DNA from: Perkinsus chesapeaki
Lineage: Eukaryota; Perkinsozoa; Perkinsida; Perkinsidae
Length of the DNA: 64,000 bases
Direction of reading: 5' to 3'
Assembly (NCBI GenBank): GCA_013115145.1
Contig: JAAPAO010000012.1
Location: 79,563-143,562 of the forward strand
Part shown: positions 10,832 through 24,748 of the stretch, in pieces
Position numbering within the stretch: position 1 is the first letter of the stretch
Layout of the letters: each line of letters starts with the position of its first letter
Made by a program: the position numbers and the translations under genes
The notes under the pieces: model-generated
The model's input: the letters and a program-made list of their open reading frames with translations, nothing else
Databases searched by the model: none
What the model was told of the DNA's origin: nothing

Positions 10832-10967
10832 GCTCAGTATGAGAAAGTCAAGGATTCTCTCTATGTGCGTAGAAGAGTAAAGGTCGGTAGAACGCGTGCT
10901 TCCATCAGGCCGTTGAAAATAATATTCCCGTGGACGGCCAGCACTACATCGATCACCAATTGAAACG
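10832..10967 (+). pseudogene. Duplicated fragment of POLD1 (exon-intron-exon)
   Basis: By eye about 120 of 136 positions match POLD1 positions 1840-1975. The fragment contains the end of one exon (AQYEKVKDSLY), the whole 44-nt intron and the start of the next exon (ENNIPVDGQ equivalent). Since the intron is present, it arose by DNA duplication, not through mRNA. Nothing else of the polymerase is nearby, so it cannot be functional as a polymerase. Confidence 0.88.
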
Positions 10968-11093
10968 CTTTTCCCTATTGGGAGCAGCAGTCCCTCGGAA
11001 GAACTCCGCGCTATGTAGAATGCGGGGTCGTTCCTATTTAGATAAGCAACTTGTCACAATCCATTCGCCTGAGCTAAGGGCGGGTATGCTGAG

Positions 11094-11119
11094 GCTCAGC
11101 TGCTCATGAGCAGCTGAGC
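11094..11119. repeat. Perfect 26-bp palindrome
   Basis: gctcagctgctca (11094-11106) is followed immediately by its exact reverse complement tgagcagctgagc (11107-11119), with no spacer. It lies in intergenic DNA between the POLD1 fragment and the first carboxypeptidase gene. Confidence 0.92.
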
Positions 11120-12339
11120 TGACAGCACTTCGATCTGGTCAGCGGCGGCCGCTGAGAGAGGGCCGTCACAGAGCGACGCAGTCGATGAAACGGTGAATCG
11201 ACTCGGGTTTCTCGGTGAAGTCTGCTGCTGCTGATGAAACACAACGCGCTCCAGCGATTGTGGTGTTCCCCGCGTCTCCTGCGTCGATTAGTATCTGTAA
11301 CAAAGATACCACGGCCAGCAAGGACCCGATTAACGAGAATTGTAGCGAAATTGTTGTTCTTCTCAGAACCAGCTCGCTGCAGTCTGATTTTCTCGCACTT
11401 GAACTTCCGCGGTGTTGCGAGTGGACCACTTCATTCTGCGGGACGATTTCAATTCAGGCTTCCTACGCAGTCGATCGAGGAGACCTGTCCCACACAGACT
11501 AGTGATTAGTTACTAATCTGGCCCTATGGTGTGCAGATGTCCGACCACGTCGATCACTTCTTCAATGAAGAATCCTCATCACCTAATTATGAGGGGTAGA
11601 TGTGATATAGAGCCAAATTGACTCAGCCAATGTAAATTAAGAGGACGCGGAAATGTTATTGTATAGCATCTCGGCTTAAACCCTCTGCAACTACGTGATT
11701 ATTAGTTTGAGTAACGATATGTATCCCCCAGCATTGTATGGTGGCTTATGGCTACCGATAAGTTATATGTTGTCATAACACGACGCATTTCAGTCGTGAA
11801 AGATTTGCCAGCGTTGATGGACCTCCAGCGACGAGTTATAAACATACCCTTCTAAGCAATTCGTAAGCTGACAACTGGAGGGTTCGACTTTACGTCATCA
11901 GTACTCACGTCGTTATGTTTTCTGTATTTGATGAGCCAGGCTTGGTTGTTCACGATTAATGACTAGTGCGGTGACGCTAATCCACAGTACGACTAAGCGC
12001 ACTCAGTGACAAACTAAAAACTGGGGTACCGAATGTTAATAGAGAGTATATTCCTGTTGAGGCCCGTGCCGATAAAATGAAAACGTTCGATCATCAACAA
12101 CATCTTATCAGTCTGACTTCCATCAGTTGAAAGCGCAATCGGGGAGCTTGCGACTCTTCCGCTCTCATAGTTCGGGTGATGTCGCAAGGATGGACTTGGA
12201 GCCAGTATCTGTGGAGGTGCAAACTCCAGTGGAAGTATTCCACTTATGCCATTGGGAACTCGAGCATTCATATGGGACTGCAAGCTTCTCCTATGTGGTT
12301 GCAGTGGAGAATTCCCGTAAGAAACCAATAAGCAATTCA

Positions 12340-14397
12340 CTAGTGGAGAGGTTGCTCTCCGAAATGGCATCGTGAGTTTAATAGTACAGACTTAAGCCTA
12401 CACTGGTCTTTCCTTCTTATAGACATAGCACTGTTGACAAAACGCTTGATCAAATCCATAGCCGCATCAGGCTGATTCATGGGAACCATATGGCCAGCAT
12501 TTCTACATGCAAAGTAACATGCGAGTGAGGCTATACGTAGAAGTCTGGTTACCGAACAGAGTAATGACTCAATGGGCCAAAGTGGCATTCGTATCCATAG
12601 ACAGCTTCCTCTGGACTGGTTGGCTGAGAATATACAAACCGTGGGGCATCGATATGAGACGACAGACAAGAAGGCTGAGCTGTGTTTTGCATGACTCTTC
12701 TAGCCCGAAAGTGTTATGACTCGGTGTTTGACCAACAATAGAGGATAGAACCACGCGCTAAACTTACGTCGGGTCCCCTCCATATATTCCGCTTGCTGGC
12801 AAGGAAACCGGCCATGCCATCCCACACCATTTCCGGAATCCAGGCGTTTGTCCTGGAATTCAAGCGATGTGACTTATGATGTGAGAAACGCTCACGCTAG
12901 CAAGCCGTCCCTCGCATCTTTGTCTCCTTGGTAAAGCATGACCGGCACTTTAGCGTTGAGCAGAGGGGGTAAGCAGTGCATCATGGGCTTCATTATGTCT
13001 TCAAGCAAATGCTTGTGAACGGCATCATCAGTTCTGATAAACGTACCATCTGAAGCCTAGCGCGAAGTAAGAGCTACCCGAAATGTCTGTCCGCAGGGAC
13101 ATGGAAGGTTTCTTTAACCTCAGGGAGATTTAAAAAATGCTGTAGCCTCTCGTCGAGAAAACTGTAAGTACCAGTGACTCTGAGGAGGACAGCTAGTAAT
13201 ACAGTATTCCCTAGCAGCGCCAGGGATCACCGAACGTCGTAGATGTTAACTCCACCGCTCTCTTCCAGCATCATTTTCTCAAGGCTCTCGCGAAGCGTCA
13301 AGGCTTCCAACCATCTGAGGAAGCGAATGGCCATTGCAGATGACTCACAAAAATAACTTTTCTTCTAGGGCAAGCTTCTTCGCCTTCTGTCCCAGTTCAC
13401 GGGCTTCATCAATCTTATCGGGGCCGATAAGGCCGAAATAGTACGCAACATCGGCTTTGGCGGCAACTTGGAAAGCTAAAACAATACAGAGGTCGTTTGT
13501 CACCCGATATCGCGATGGGATATCGTTCAGTATTCCACACCGAGGACCATGTGAAATGGACTGACCTGGAAAGGTGAGTCCATTTCCTATGGCAACTCCA
13601 CTGAGGGGTGTCTTATCGATAGGGTTCTCTATTAGGTACTTCCCTAAGGCCGGGATATAGTGGCCTGCGTATGATTCACCAACGATGAACCTATTGGAAG
13701 ATAATCGGAAGAAAGTGCCAATGGGCGGCTTACAATGGATGCTCTTTTAGCTCAGGTTTGACTTCCCTATAGAATGTCGTTAGGAACGTATACAACTGCT
13801 CTGTCACATCATGTTCGGTACTATTGGCATAACCTTCCGGATAGTCAGTGTAACTGTAACCAGTCCCCACTGGGCTATCAACAAACACCATGTGGTAAGA
13901 ATTAGCCCAGGTTACATTTCTACGAACCTATGTTGATCAAACGAACGATGCTGTTGGCAAGATCACAGACTTACGAGGGTTGTGTTGTTGATCAAGTTGA
14001 GAGGGCCCATCTCAAAGAAATTGCCGAAGAACCCAGGGGCACCGGGCCCGCCTTGGAGCCACAGAATCAAGGGTGTATTTTTGTCGTCTTTAAGCAAATC
14101 ATCAAGCGGGGGAAAGTACCTTGTTAAAAAATACGACCAGTACTTCTACCTACAATGTTAATGATTGGCACTACCAATAGAACATGGAAGAATTGAAATT
14201 GGTATCAACTGCTACCATTCCAGCATCACTTTGTATTTCTGTAACCTTAAAAGGTTGAGGTGGTCGAATAGCGCGTTCACAAGAGGCGCCATTCTTACCC
14301 GAGTATCTTTTGATATTTTATTCAGGTCTACCGGTAGGCTAAAGACGCCAAGAGTATAAAGGATAGCCAGCCACGTAGTGCAGAGCCTTGCTGGCAT
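12340..14397 (-). CDS. Serine carboxypeptidase, S10 family, copy A, secreted, multi-exon
   Basis: Starts at 14397 with a signal peptide (MPARLCTTWLAILYTLGVFS). The family blocks follow in order: LILWLQGGPGAPGFFGNFFE (oxyanion region), NVTWANSYHMVFVDSPVGTG, GESYAGHYIPA (catalytic Ser), VMLYQGDKDARDG (catalytic Asp), GYECHFGPLSHYSVR and NAGHMVPMNQPDAAMD (catalytic His). Introns at matching positions and phases to copy B join them; the first falls after NKISKDTR. One donor (gttatt after ELGQKAKKLALEEK) is weak, so slight decay is possible. Compared with copy B it lacks a few residues before DERLQHFLNLP. Expected role: removal of C-terminal residues from proteins in vacuolar or secreted compartments. 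Stop at 12340-12342. Confidence 0.82.
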
Positions 14398-17165
14398 TGC
14401 AAGTCTTCTACACTGACAAAGGCGCTCCCACCATTGTGGATCATTGTCTGCGGTGCTCAATGTCAGTGCAAGGTGTTTTCTTATGCACGTTCCGATTGTA
14501 GAAAAGTAGATGAGGGTTCGCCGTGCTCGTGGGGCAAATGTTAACAGAGCCTATGCCTCCTGGTATGCACGTGCTAGGTCGACGGGGCCCTCATCCCCTG
14601 CCACTGAATCCAAGTAAGCTTGTCACTGTAGGATGGTCTATACGGCTAATCGATTTTATAACTCCACCAAACTCAAGTTGAAGATACAACACATATAAGA
14701 AGAGAGCGCAGTTACGACGCTAGTAGCGGCCTCCTCTCTGGCAATCCTCGGGATTAAGCCATGCAACTGTTGCGGTATATTGTAGTGCAACATGTGGAAT
14801 CCCGCCATGCAAGGTGGTAGACGCAGTGCGTCTGACGCACGCATGCGCAGAGACTAAGACGGCGCGGACTCTGCACCTAGGAGGAAGGCTCCCAAGAGCC
14901 GCAAGCTATGCACGGTTCCATGGGTTCGGCAAAACTCGCGACTTATGGGCAGAGGCAACCATTCCATTGGACTTACGTCTGCCTCTTTGAAACGAATTAG
15001 TGCTTGAAGCAAATGGAATGGAGCAGCGCACAGAGCAACACAAGATCTGTCTTACATGTCGATATGATCAAGTCTGCCCGTATGTCAGCAAGCGAACCGC
15101 ATACATCCGCAGTTCCTCAGTTGGATGCTTAGTCCAGTGTTCTATTATGCCACCCTCGCGGACACTGTATTGGCTTACACGGTATGACTGTTACAATCGC
15201 GTGATACTTTTGCGAGCTTGCAAAAACTTGTCCCAGGGATCCGTGACGCGCAGCACGATTATAATGAGTGACGAATGCAGGTCATATACAGACTCAGCTC
15301 AAAATGTGAACCAAACGAATCTGTGAGTCGAAGAGAGCAACCGACAATGAGTCTCCGCTGATGGGCATTGAATCCTGTCCCGAATTATCTCAAGCGCCGA
15401 GAGGCGTCAATGTGGATGGTAAATGTTACAAAAGCCAAACGGATGAGCGGCGCTGATTGAGACTTGACGGTTGGGCTTCCGATGGATTCGGTGGGGTCAC
15501 TACCAAACCAACGAGTAGTAGTAGAAGCAAATTTGCCTTAGCAACTTCTGCCTGAACTCCTTGCTCAACCAACACAACGAAAACTCACGGAGCGAAAAGT
15601 GAACTACAAAATAGATTGTCCTCCCGGATTACAAGCGCAGACATCTGGAGTAGATATCCGACAGGAGATCAACCTCGTGGCCGACTCGCCACTGGCCACA
15701 AAGGCCATAACATGAGAACTGATAGCAGCAGGTAGGCAACGGATACTTAGTAGGCTTCGTCTATCTTCAGGGGGAGCCCCGCTGGAGATAATTAGGTAGA
15801 GAATGTCTACTAGACACCCAAGACATCAAAGCAAGGGTCTCTGCGCAAATCTTTACCCTCACAGCAGGAGAAGAATTGATCAGGCAAGCAGCGATTCCCA
15901 AGCCCGGTGACTTCACCACAAACTCCGGGTCCGGTCATGCCCAGCCAACAGTCATTGAAACAGCAATCGTCTACTGCCCATGAAACAATGAAGAGAATGT
16001 TGCAGAGTGCCAGACGTAGTATTTAGTGCGCGGGAGCTGATGAGTGAAAGGTCTACAAAAATACGAATGATGCCAGAGAGGCACTCTATAAAGGTGCACT
16101 ATAACTCGATGCAGTGTGACACAATAAGACAAGGCTTAATTGTGAGTACGCTTAGTGCCCTGAGAGTCGATCAGCCCTGCGCGATGAGTCGATCACGCAA
16201 TCGATAGCTGATTGTAGGTATTTGATACGCAAGTGCAAGCACTAACGCACAGAGGTCGGCAACAGTAATAGACAAGACCATACAGTAGGAATAGCGCACA
16301 GCCTGTGCGGCACAGGTTGCGCGTCGAACAAGTAGGAAGACGCTTCTCCTCCTCACGAGCAGTGAAGCGGCACTTTCTGAAATGAATCTGTGCGATCTTT
16401 TGAGACGTGACGCCCCTGTTGCCACGTATCGCGGGATACGCGTACGTGTTCGGTGTTCCCTCTCGGCTCTATCCTTTCGAAAGCGGGGAGGAGTGGACTC
16501 AAGTCCTCCTTTAGCAGGCCTCCGTCGCCAAACCTCCGGAAAGGATCCCATGAGAACCAGAAGCACGCATGACAAATATGAGGTTTGGTCGGTGTTTTAA
16601 GTAGCATGCTTATTCGAAGCCTCTTTGACAGGTATCAGATAATACAAGTAAACTACGCATCTCTTCGAGTACTTTGTAGATCTTGCCTTCCTCAACTGAT
16701 GTTTTCTACCGATGTAACACTGCCAATCCTTGAAAATGGCTTAGCGAAAAAACAGTTTCCCATATAACAGCGACTGGCGAATTTCGTACCACCAGGGTGT
16801 GAGTGTAACATCAGTCCACCTCCGGCAGCAAGATTTACTGGGAGCTGTTCGCACTATTAACTACTATGGCAGCCTTTGGAGGACGGAATCAGTTTCGTGA
16901 GTCTTACTGAACTCCACCGAACTTTCCGAGCACTTTGAAATGAATGACTAAAACACCACAAAGATAAGAAGAAACTAACGTGTGGTGAGGGCACGAGTCC
17001 ATAAAATAAAAATTGTTTTATAGCCATAACATTTAATATAACGAAACCTCGGCCAGTCGAAGCCCACCACTTGGTCGGAGAGTATCACTCAATCTCTGGT
17101 GACGCAGCGAGAAAAGACTTAGATTTAGTATCTGAAGGAAACGGTGTCCACCATAGAGAGTTAGG
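14398..17165. other. Spacer between the two carboxypeptidase copies
   Basis: About 2.8 kb with only short, unsupported open segments on both strands (largest near 15000-15326 + and 16171-16575 -). None shows a domain, signal peptide or clear exon chain. It may contain degenerate gene remains, but I cannot identify any. Confidence 0.5.
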
Positions 17166-19398
17166 CTACACTAGCCAAACAAGAAGCCCGTGTCCAATGC
17201 CACTAGACACGGGCTTCTTGACCATGAAACTGAGATAAATCATGTTCCTTGAGGATGATGTACGGTACGCGAAGTTGTACAAGGTGAGGACGGTATGCTT
17301 ACCGTTTATTGAGATAGCATTTATAATGAAACGTTTGATCAAATCCATAGCCGCATCAGGCTGATCCATGGGAACCATATGGCCGGCATTTCTACATGCA
17401 AAATAACATGCGAGTGAGGCTATAGAAGTGTGGTTACCGAACAGAGTAATGACTTAATGGGCCATAGTGGCGTTCGTATCCATAGACAGCTTCCTGTGGA
17501 CTGGTAGGCTGAGGAAGAGATCACAATACGGCTATGCAGTGCATAGTATGCACTAAAGGCAAACAAACCAGATATCTAGCTATGAGCTGTATAACTCGAT
17601 CGGCATTCTATAGCGCATCATAGTGGTCATTGTGTAGTGAATTGCCAGATGTTGGTACTACTGCCGGCAACAGCAACACCTGGCGAGCCCCCGCCTGTGA
17701 GTTCTGTAAAAACGACTATGCAACCGACTTACGTCTCGTCCTCTCCATATATTGCGTTCACTGGAAAGGTAGTCGGATATACCGTCCCATGGCAGCTCGG
17801 GGATCCACGCTTCAACTCTAAAATATGGTAGGCACTTAATACGGGACGAACCGAGCTGAGCTGCGTTACGATATTAATCCGTCCTTCGCATCCTTGTCGC
17901 CCTCAAAGAGCATCACAGGCACTTCAGCGTTCAGCAATGGCGGTAAGCAATGTACCATTGGCATCATTATATCCTCCAGCAAATGTGCCTCGACGGCCTC
18001 ATCGGTTCTAAAAGACGAAAACCTTGAGATACGAAATATGCAGTAAGCGCTACTTGAAGGACCGATCAACGGGAACATGCAGGGTGGCCTTAACCTCCGG
18101 AAGATTCAGGAAGTGCTCAAGCCTTTCGTCTTGCCAGCCATAATCGTCTGTGGTACTGAAGAGAGCGGCAGTTTCCGTCGCAGCTACTAAAGCGTGCCGC
18201 AGCTGACCGAATATCGTAAAGATTAATTCCACCACTCTCCTCCTGCATCAACTTCTCGAGGCTCTTACGTGCCTCCAGAGCTTCCAGCCATCTGGCAAAA
18301 CAGGGTCAGCACTGGCTTACAGGAGGAACTCACCTTCCCTCTAGTGCGAGTTTCTTCCCTTTTTGTCCTAGTTCACGGGCTTCATCAATTCTATCGGGAC
18401 CGATAAGGCCGAAATAGTACGCAACATCGGCTTTGGCGGCAACTTGGAAAGCTGAAAACAAAACAGAAATTCTGTATTCTGTAACAGAATTCAGCCTCGT
18501 CGTGAGAAGGAAGTAGCCGACGACAAAATGGCAGGGAAATACGGCATTTAAGTGAAGTGAACTAACCTGGAAAGGTGAGCCCATCTCCTATAGCAACTCC
18601 ACTGAGTGGTATCTTATCGATAGGGTTCTCTATTAGGTACTTCCCCAAGGCCGGGATATAGTGGCCTGCGTATGATTCACCAACGATGAACCTATCGAAG
18701 GTAATCGGAAAAGGAATGCCAATGGGCGGCTTACAATGGATGCTCTTTTAGCTCAGGTTTGACTTCCCTATAGAATGTCGTTAGGAACGTATACAACTGC
18801 TCTGTGACATCATGTTCGGTATTATTGGCATAACCTTCCGGATAGTCAGTGTAACTGTAACCAGTCCCCACTGGGCTATCAACAAACACCATGTGGTAAG
18901 AATTAGCCCAGGTTACATTTCTACGAACCTATGTTGATCAGCTCATGAACGATGCTATCGACATCAGAAGCTCACCAAAGTAGTTCGGTTAATCAAGTTG
19001 AGCGGGCCAAGCTCGAAGAAGTTGCCGATGAATCCTGACGAACCAGGTCCTCCCTGGATCCACAGAATCAAGGGTGTGTTCACATCATTTTGAAGTGAAT
19101 CGTCTAGAGGGGGGAAATACCTTGAAAAGGAATGGACGAATTAAACACTCGGAGGTTAATGCAAGTTCTACCAGTAGAACATAGAAGAGTTCAAGTTGGA
19201 ATTGATGCTCACCATCCCGGCATCGCTTCGGATTTCTGTGACCTGAGGACTAAGGGTATTCCGATGGAAGAATATACGAGCCAGTCTCGGAATAGCTACC
19301 TTGGGGTCTGTCGAGATCTTAGAGAGGTCCACAGGTAAACCGGAGACACTCCATAGATATATCAGCGCCACGAGAGTGGTAGGGAGAGCCGCGGGCAT
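17166..19398 (-). CDS. Serine carboxypeptidase, S10 family, copy B, secreted, multi-exon
   Basis: Starts at 19398 with a signal peptide (MPAALPTTLVALIYLWSVSG) and PVDLSKISTDPK before the first intron. It has LILWIQGGPGSSGFIGNFFE, DSPVGTGYSYTDYPEGYAN, GESYAGHYIPA (catalytic Ser), FPAFQVAAKADVAYYFGLIG, VMLFEGDKDAKDG (catalytic Asp), EAWIPELPWDGISDYL and NAGHMVPMDQPDAAMD (catalytic His). The exon chain keeps phase through every junction I could test, so it looks intact. The listed stop at 17166 is reached by reading past a possible GTAAGC donor after ISIN. In that reading the C-terminus is encoded by a 15-bp hairpin (17180-17220); a further intron is the alternative. It is a tandem paralogue of copy A, with blocks of near identity. 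Confidence 0.82.
17180..17220. repeat. 15-bp inverted repeat at the 3' end of carboxypeptidase copy B
   Basis: Arms caagaagcccgtgtc (17180-17194) and gacacgggcttcttg (17206-17220) are exact reverse complements around an 11-nt loop. The equivalent position of copy A has no such element. Confidence 0.92.
18476..18490. repeat. 7-bp one-base-centre palindrome in an intron of carboxypeptidase B
   Basis: attctgt-a-acagaat lies in the intron upstream of the AFQVAAKADVAYYFG exon. The same intron of copy A instead holds cgatatc..gatatcg at 13505-13525, an unrelated hairpin. Confidence 0.7.
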
Positions 19399-19955
19399 AT
19401 GGAAATTATTTTGCACTAGGTGACGTATAATCATGATACAACGGTTGGTCTTGTTTCGCTAGGGGAAGCTAGTACAACGGAATTGGCGAGACCCGTCAAG
19501 TAGCATGTGTAGGCGTATTACAGTTGATACGTACAATACTCATAACGTGAGATATAACTTATGTATATGAATATGAAAGAATTCACAGATTCTGAAACCG
19601 TAAGGTAGACAGTACATCGCTGAGCGGTCGTGAAAAAGGGACATCTTCGCGACACAACTGTGAGTAACTTCTAGCAGACTAACTCCTTGACAGGCTTTGA
19701 TGGAGATTCTCGAAGAGTGTACATTTGAGCCTGCACGAGTCGAACGACGGGTTCGCTTGGTGCTTCAGCTTTATAAGCGAAGCATGCACAGTTACTCTCT
19801 GTACATGAACGTTGCCCGGGTTTTCGTCGTACCATCGCCGACCTCGTTATGCTTTCACAATGTGCTCTGACTGTTCTAACACAACCACTGGTAATACCGG
19901 CGATGAAACATATACGACAAAGTGAAGTATATCGCCTAACATACAGTTATCATCC
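19399..19955. other. Intergenic, nothing recognised
   Basis: About 560 bp between the start of carboxypeptidase B and the stop of SEC23, both on the minus strand. It should contain the carboxypeptidase promoter. I see no gene, repeat or consensus promoter element in it. Confidence 0.5.
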
Positions 19956-23135
<3,180 letters not shown>

Positions 23136-23497
23136 AATGAAAATGACTCAAACTGATCAGAGCCGCCTTGGCGCTGCTAATACACAACAGCAGCTAGCAG
23201 TGTCAGCCACACCATACCACACTTCCCTCAAATCAAGGTTACAGGACACGTTCCTCTGTCAAGTTTCAGCAATACCAACATCGTCAAATCCAGTACAAGT
23301 GGCTGCTACTTTCGCCTTATACAAAGGCACCTATATACCTATGCTCCACACTGTACAGTGAAGGTGGTCAGTATGACCGAAATGTAAGTAGCGCGCGCCC
23401 AGCTGATCGATATACAACGCAACACCGAAAGTGATGTCTGCTACACAACATCTTACATAAAACGTGTAATGCATGCGTGAATACCTCAGCGAAATGC
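23136..23497. other. Intergenic, nothing recognised
   Basis: About 360 bp between the SEC23 start and the stop of the next minus-strand gene. No open frame with support and no clear regulatory motif. Confidence 0.4.
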
Positions 23498-24748
23498 TCA
23501 GCCGGAATGCCGCCATTTTCGGCTGTCCGAAGCGCATCGCTCCGCCGCCTCGCACATCCTAGTGTAGTCGATCCAGCCATCTCCCCTACCAAAGGCTTGA
23601 GCTAGGGCTTGAACCTCGGACTGCTTCGCGTGGATATTGGCACGCGCCAGGATATTAGAGAGGTCCCAAACTCTGACGCAGCCAGACCGATTGTGATCGA
23701 AGGCCTTGCAGTGGGGCATGAGCTGCACATCAGAGGCCTTGGTGAGCACTGATGTCGGGTCAAGGGCATCCAGCTCTACTTGGGGGACAGGGGTAGGGAT
23801 ACCAGCCGCCGCGGCGCACAGACGCCTATACGAGGGGGCAAAGTGCGCGGTAAGGCAGTCGACGTCGACCTGTGTGAGGGGGGTGTCTTGAGTGAGTGCG
23901 CTCAAGAGCTGGGACAGGCTCCTGTGGAACAGGTCTGTTGTTGCGGTCTCACCGCGCATACGGTCTATAGCCGAGGTCACGTTGGTCTCGAAGTAGTCAC
24001 CAAGCGCCGCTGGTGATATGACATAGGCGGTCATATGGTGCTTCAGTCTTGTCAAGGCCTCCTCTACTCCTTCGGTGCTTTTAGCCAGCACGTTAATAGA
24101 CTGCGGCGTCCACTCTTGGACGACCGGCTCTGTCGCCTTTGTGATCCTGAAGTCATTGTGTGAGAAGTTCCAAACGAACCTTTTATAGGCCTCGTGGAGG
24201 CGATACGGGTCTATGCAGAAGCCTTGGCCAGCAGTAGGCAGCCCGAAAGTGTCCATCATTGTCTGGGCGTCTTCTTCGGACAGGTGAACGTTCAGTCGGT
24301 GAGCTATCCTCCACGGACTGCCTTCAGCCTCGGCGCAGAGCTCACGTAGATCAACTCGTTGGTCAAAGGCAGCACGAAATAATATACGGACAGCCTCGGG
24401 TATGTCCGAGGATCTGCAAGCCCAAACCTGCTTTGGTCTTTCTCCCTTCAGAGTGTCGACATCCCGCTGGAAGTTCCGGTAGTTGACCTTTTCTGGATAG
24501 GTAACGGACTTGTATCGTTCAGCCAAGGCCTGCACTTGGACGGGCGTCAACACAGGGAACTCATCGGTGATTTTTCTGATGAACACTTCTCTGAAGCACT
24601 TAGTATGCTGCTTGCAAGATCTCAAGGTATGTTGAAAGATATCGCGCAAGTCCTTGGCGCCGGTGCCATCGCACCTGCTGGCGATCAAACGTAAAGCGCT
24701 GTCGGCCTCATCACCCGGCTCAGGGCTTCCGTGATAAGCGGTGACCAT
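23498..24748 (-). CDS. EF-hand-like protein, long single open frame
   Basis: A 416-residue uninterrupted frame, largely helical. The clearest calcium-binding-like loop is near residue 365, DHNRSGCVRVWD. It has D, N, S and a central G in suitable places, but Asp instead of the usual Glu at position 12. Other pairs (for example around RCDGTGAKDLRDIFQHTL near residue 25) resemble degenerate EF-hands. There is no signal peptide or membrane segment. The start ATG at 24748 has an in-frame stop immediately upstream and overlaps the end of the next frame (to 24720) by about 28 bp. It could therefore be a separate overlapping gene, or the last exon of the coiled-coil gene through a splice I could not identify. 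Function unknown; calcium sensing is only suggested. Confidence 0.65.
   Translation of the reverse strand: MVTAYHGSPEPGDEADSALRLIASRCDGTGAKDLRDIFQHTLRSCKQHTKCFREVFIRKITDEFPVLTPVQVQALAERYKSVTYPEKVNYRNFQRDVDTLKGERPKQVWACRSSDIPEAVRILFRAAFDQRVDLRELCAEAEGSPWRIAHRLNVHLSEEDAQTMMDTFGLPTAGQGFCIDPYRLHEAYKRFVWNFSHNDFRITKATEPVVQEWTPQSINVLAKSTEGVEEALTRLKHHMTAYVISPAALGDYFETNVTSAIDRMRGETATTDLFHRSLSQLLSALTQDTPLTQVDVDCLTAHFAPSYRRLCAAAAGIPTPVPQVELDALDPTSVLTKASDVQLMPHCKAFDHNRSGCVRVWDLSNILARANIHAKQSEVQALAQAFGRGDGWIDYTRMCEAAERCASDSRKWRHSG

Larger units (their letters stand above)
10378..12339. other. Intergenic stretch with a POLD1 fragment and a palindrome
   Basis: No intact gene is supported. Open segments on both strands at 11160-11510 and 12010-12375 resemble no family I recognise; the + segment near 12127-12375 could be a terminal exon, but nothing upstream joins to it. 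A displaced POLD1 fragment and a 26-bp palindrome are listed separately. Imperfect inverted copies of catgaca/tgtcatg occur near 10520-10580. Confidence 0.5.

Noticed and set aside
11160-11520. Overlapping frames on both strands as a small gene
   Set aside because: Neither strand has a family match, consistent splice sites or a convincing start; likely chance open frames.
4050-12000. CRISPR array or bacterial repeats
   Set aside because: The repeats are non-identical palindromes without regular spacing, and the DNA is clearly eukaryotic.
13350-13480. Carboxypeptidase copy A as a pseudogene because of a stop after LALEEK
   Set aside because: A GT donor (weak) occurs at the exact position used by copy B and the downstream exon rejoins in phase; the rest of the gene keeps all three catalytic residues.
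14212-14460. Frameshift in the first exon of carboxypeptidase A
   Set aside because: The apparent break is an intron: GTAAGA after SKDTR and an AAG acceptor before VTEIQSDAG, at the same place as in copy B.
23368-23592. Short minus-strand frames downstream of the EF-hand-like gene
   Set aside because: They overlap the end of the better supported 416-residue frame in another frame and show no family features.
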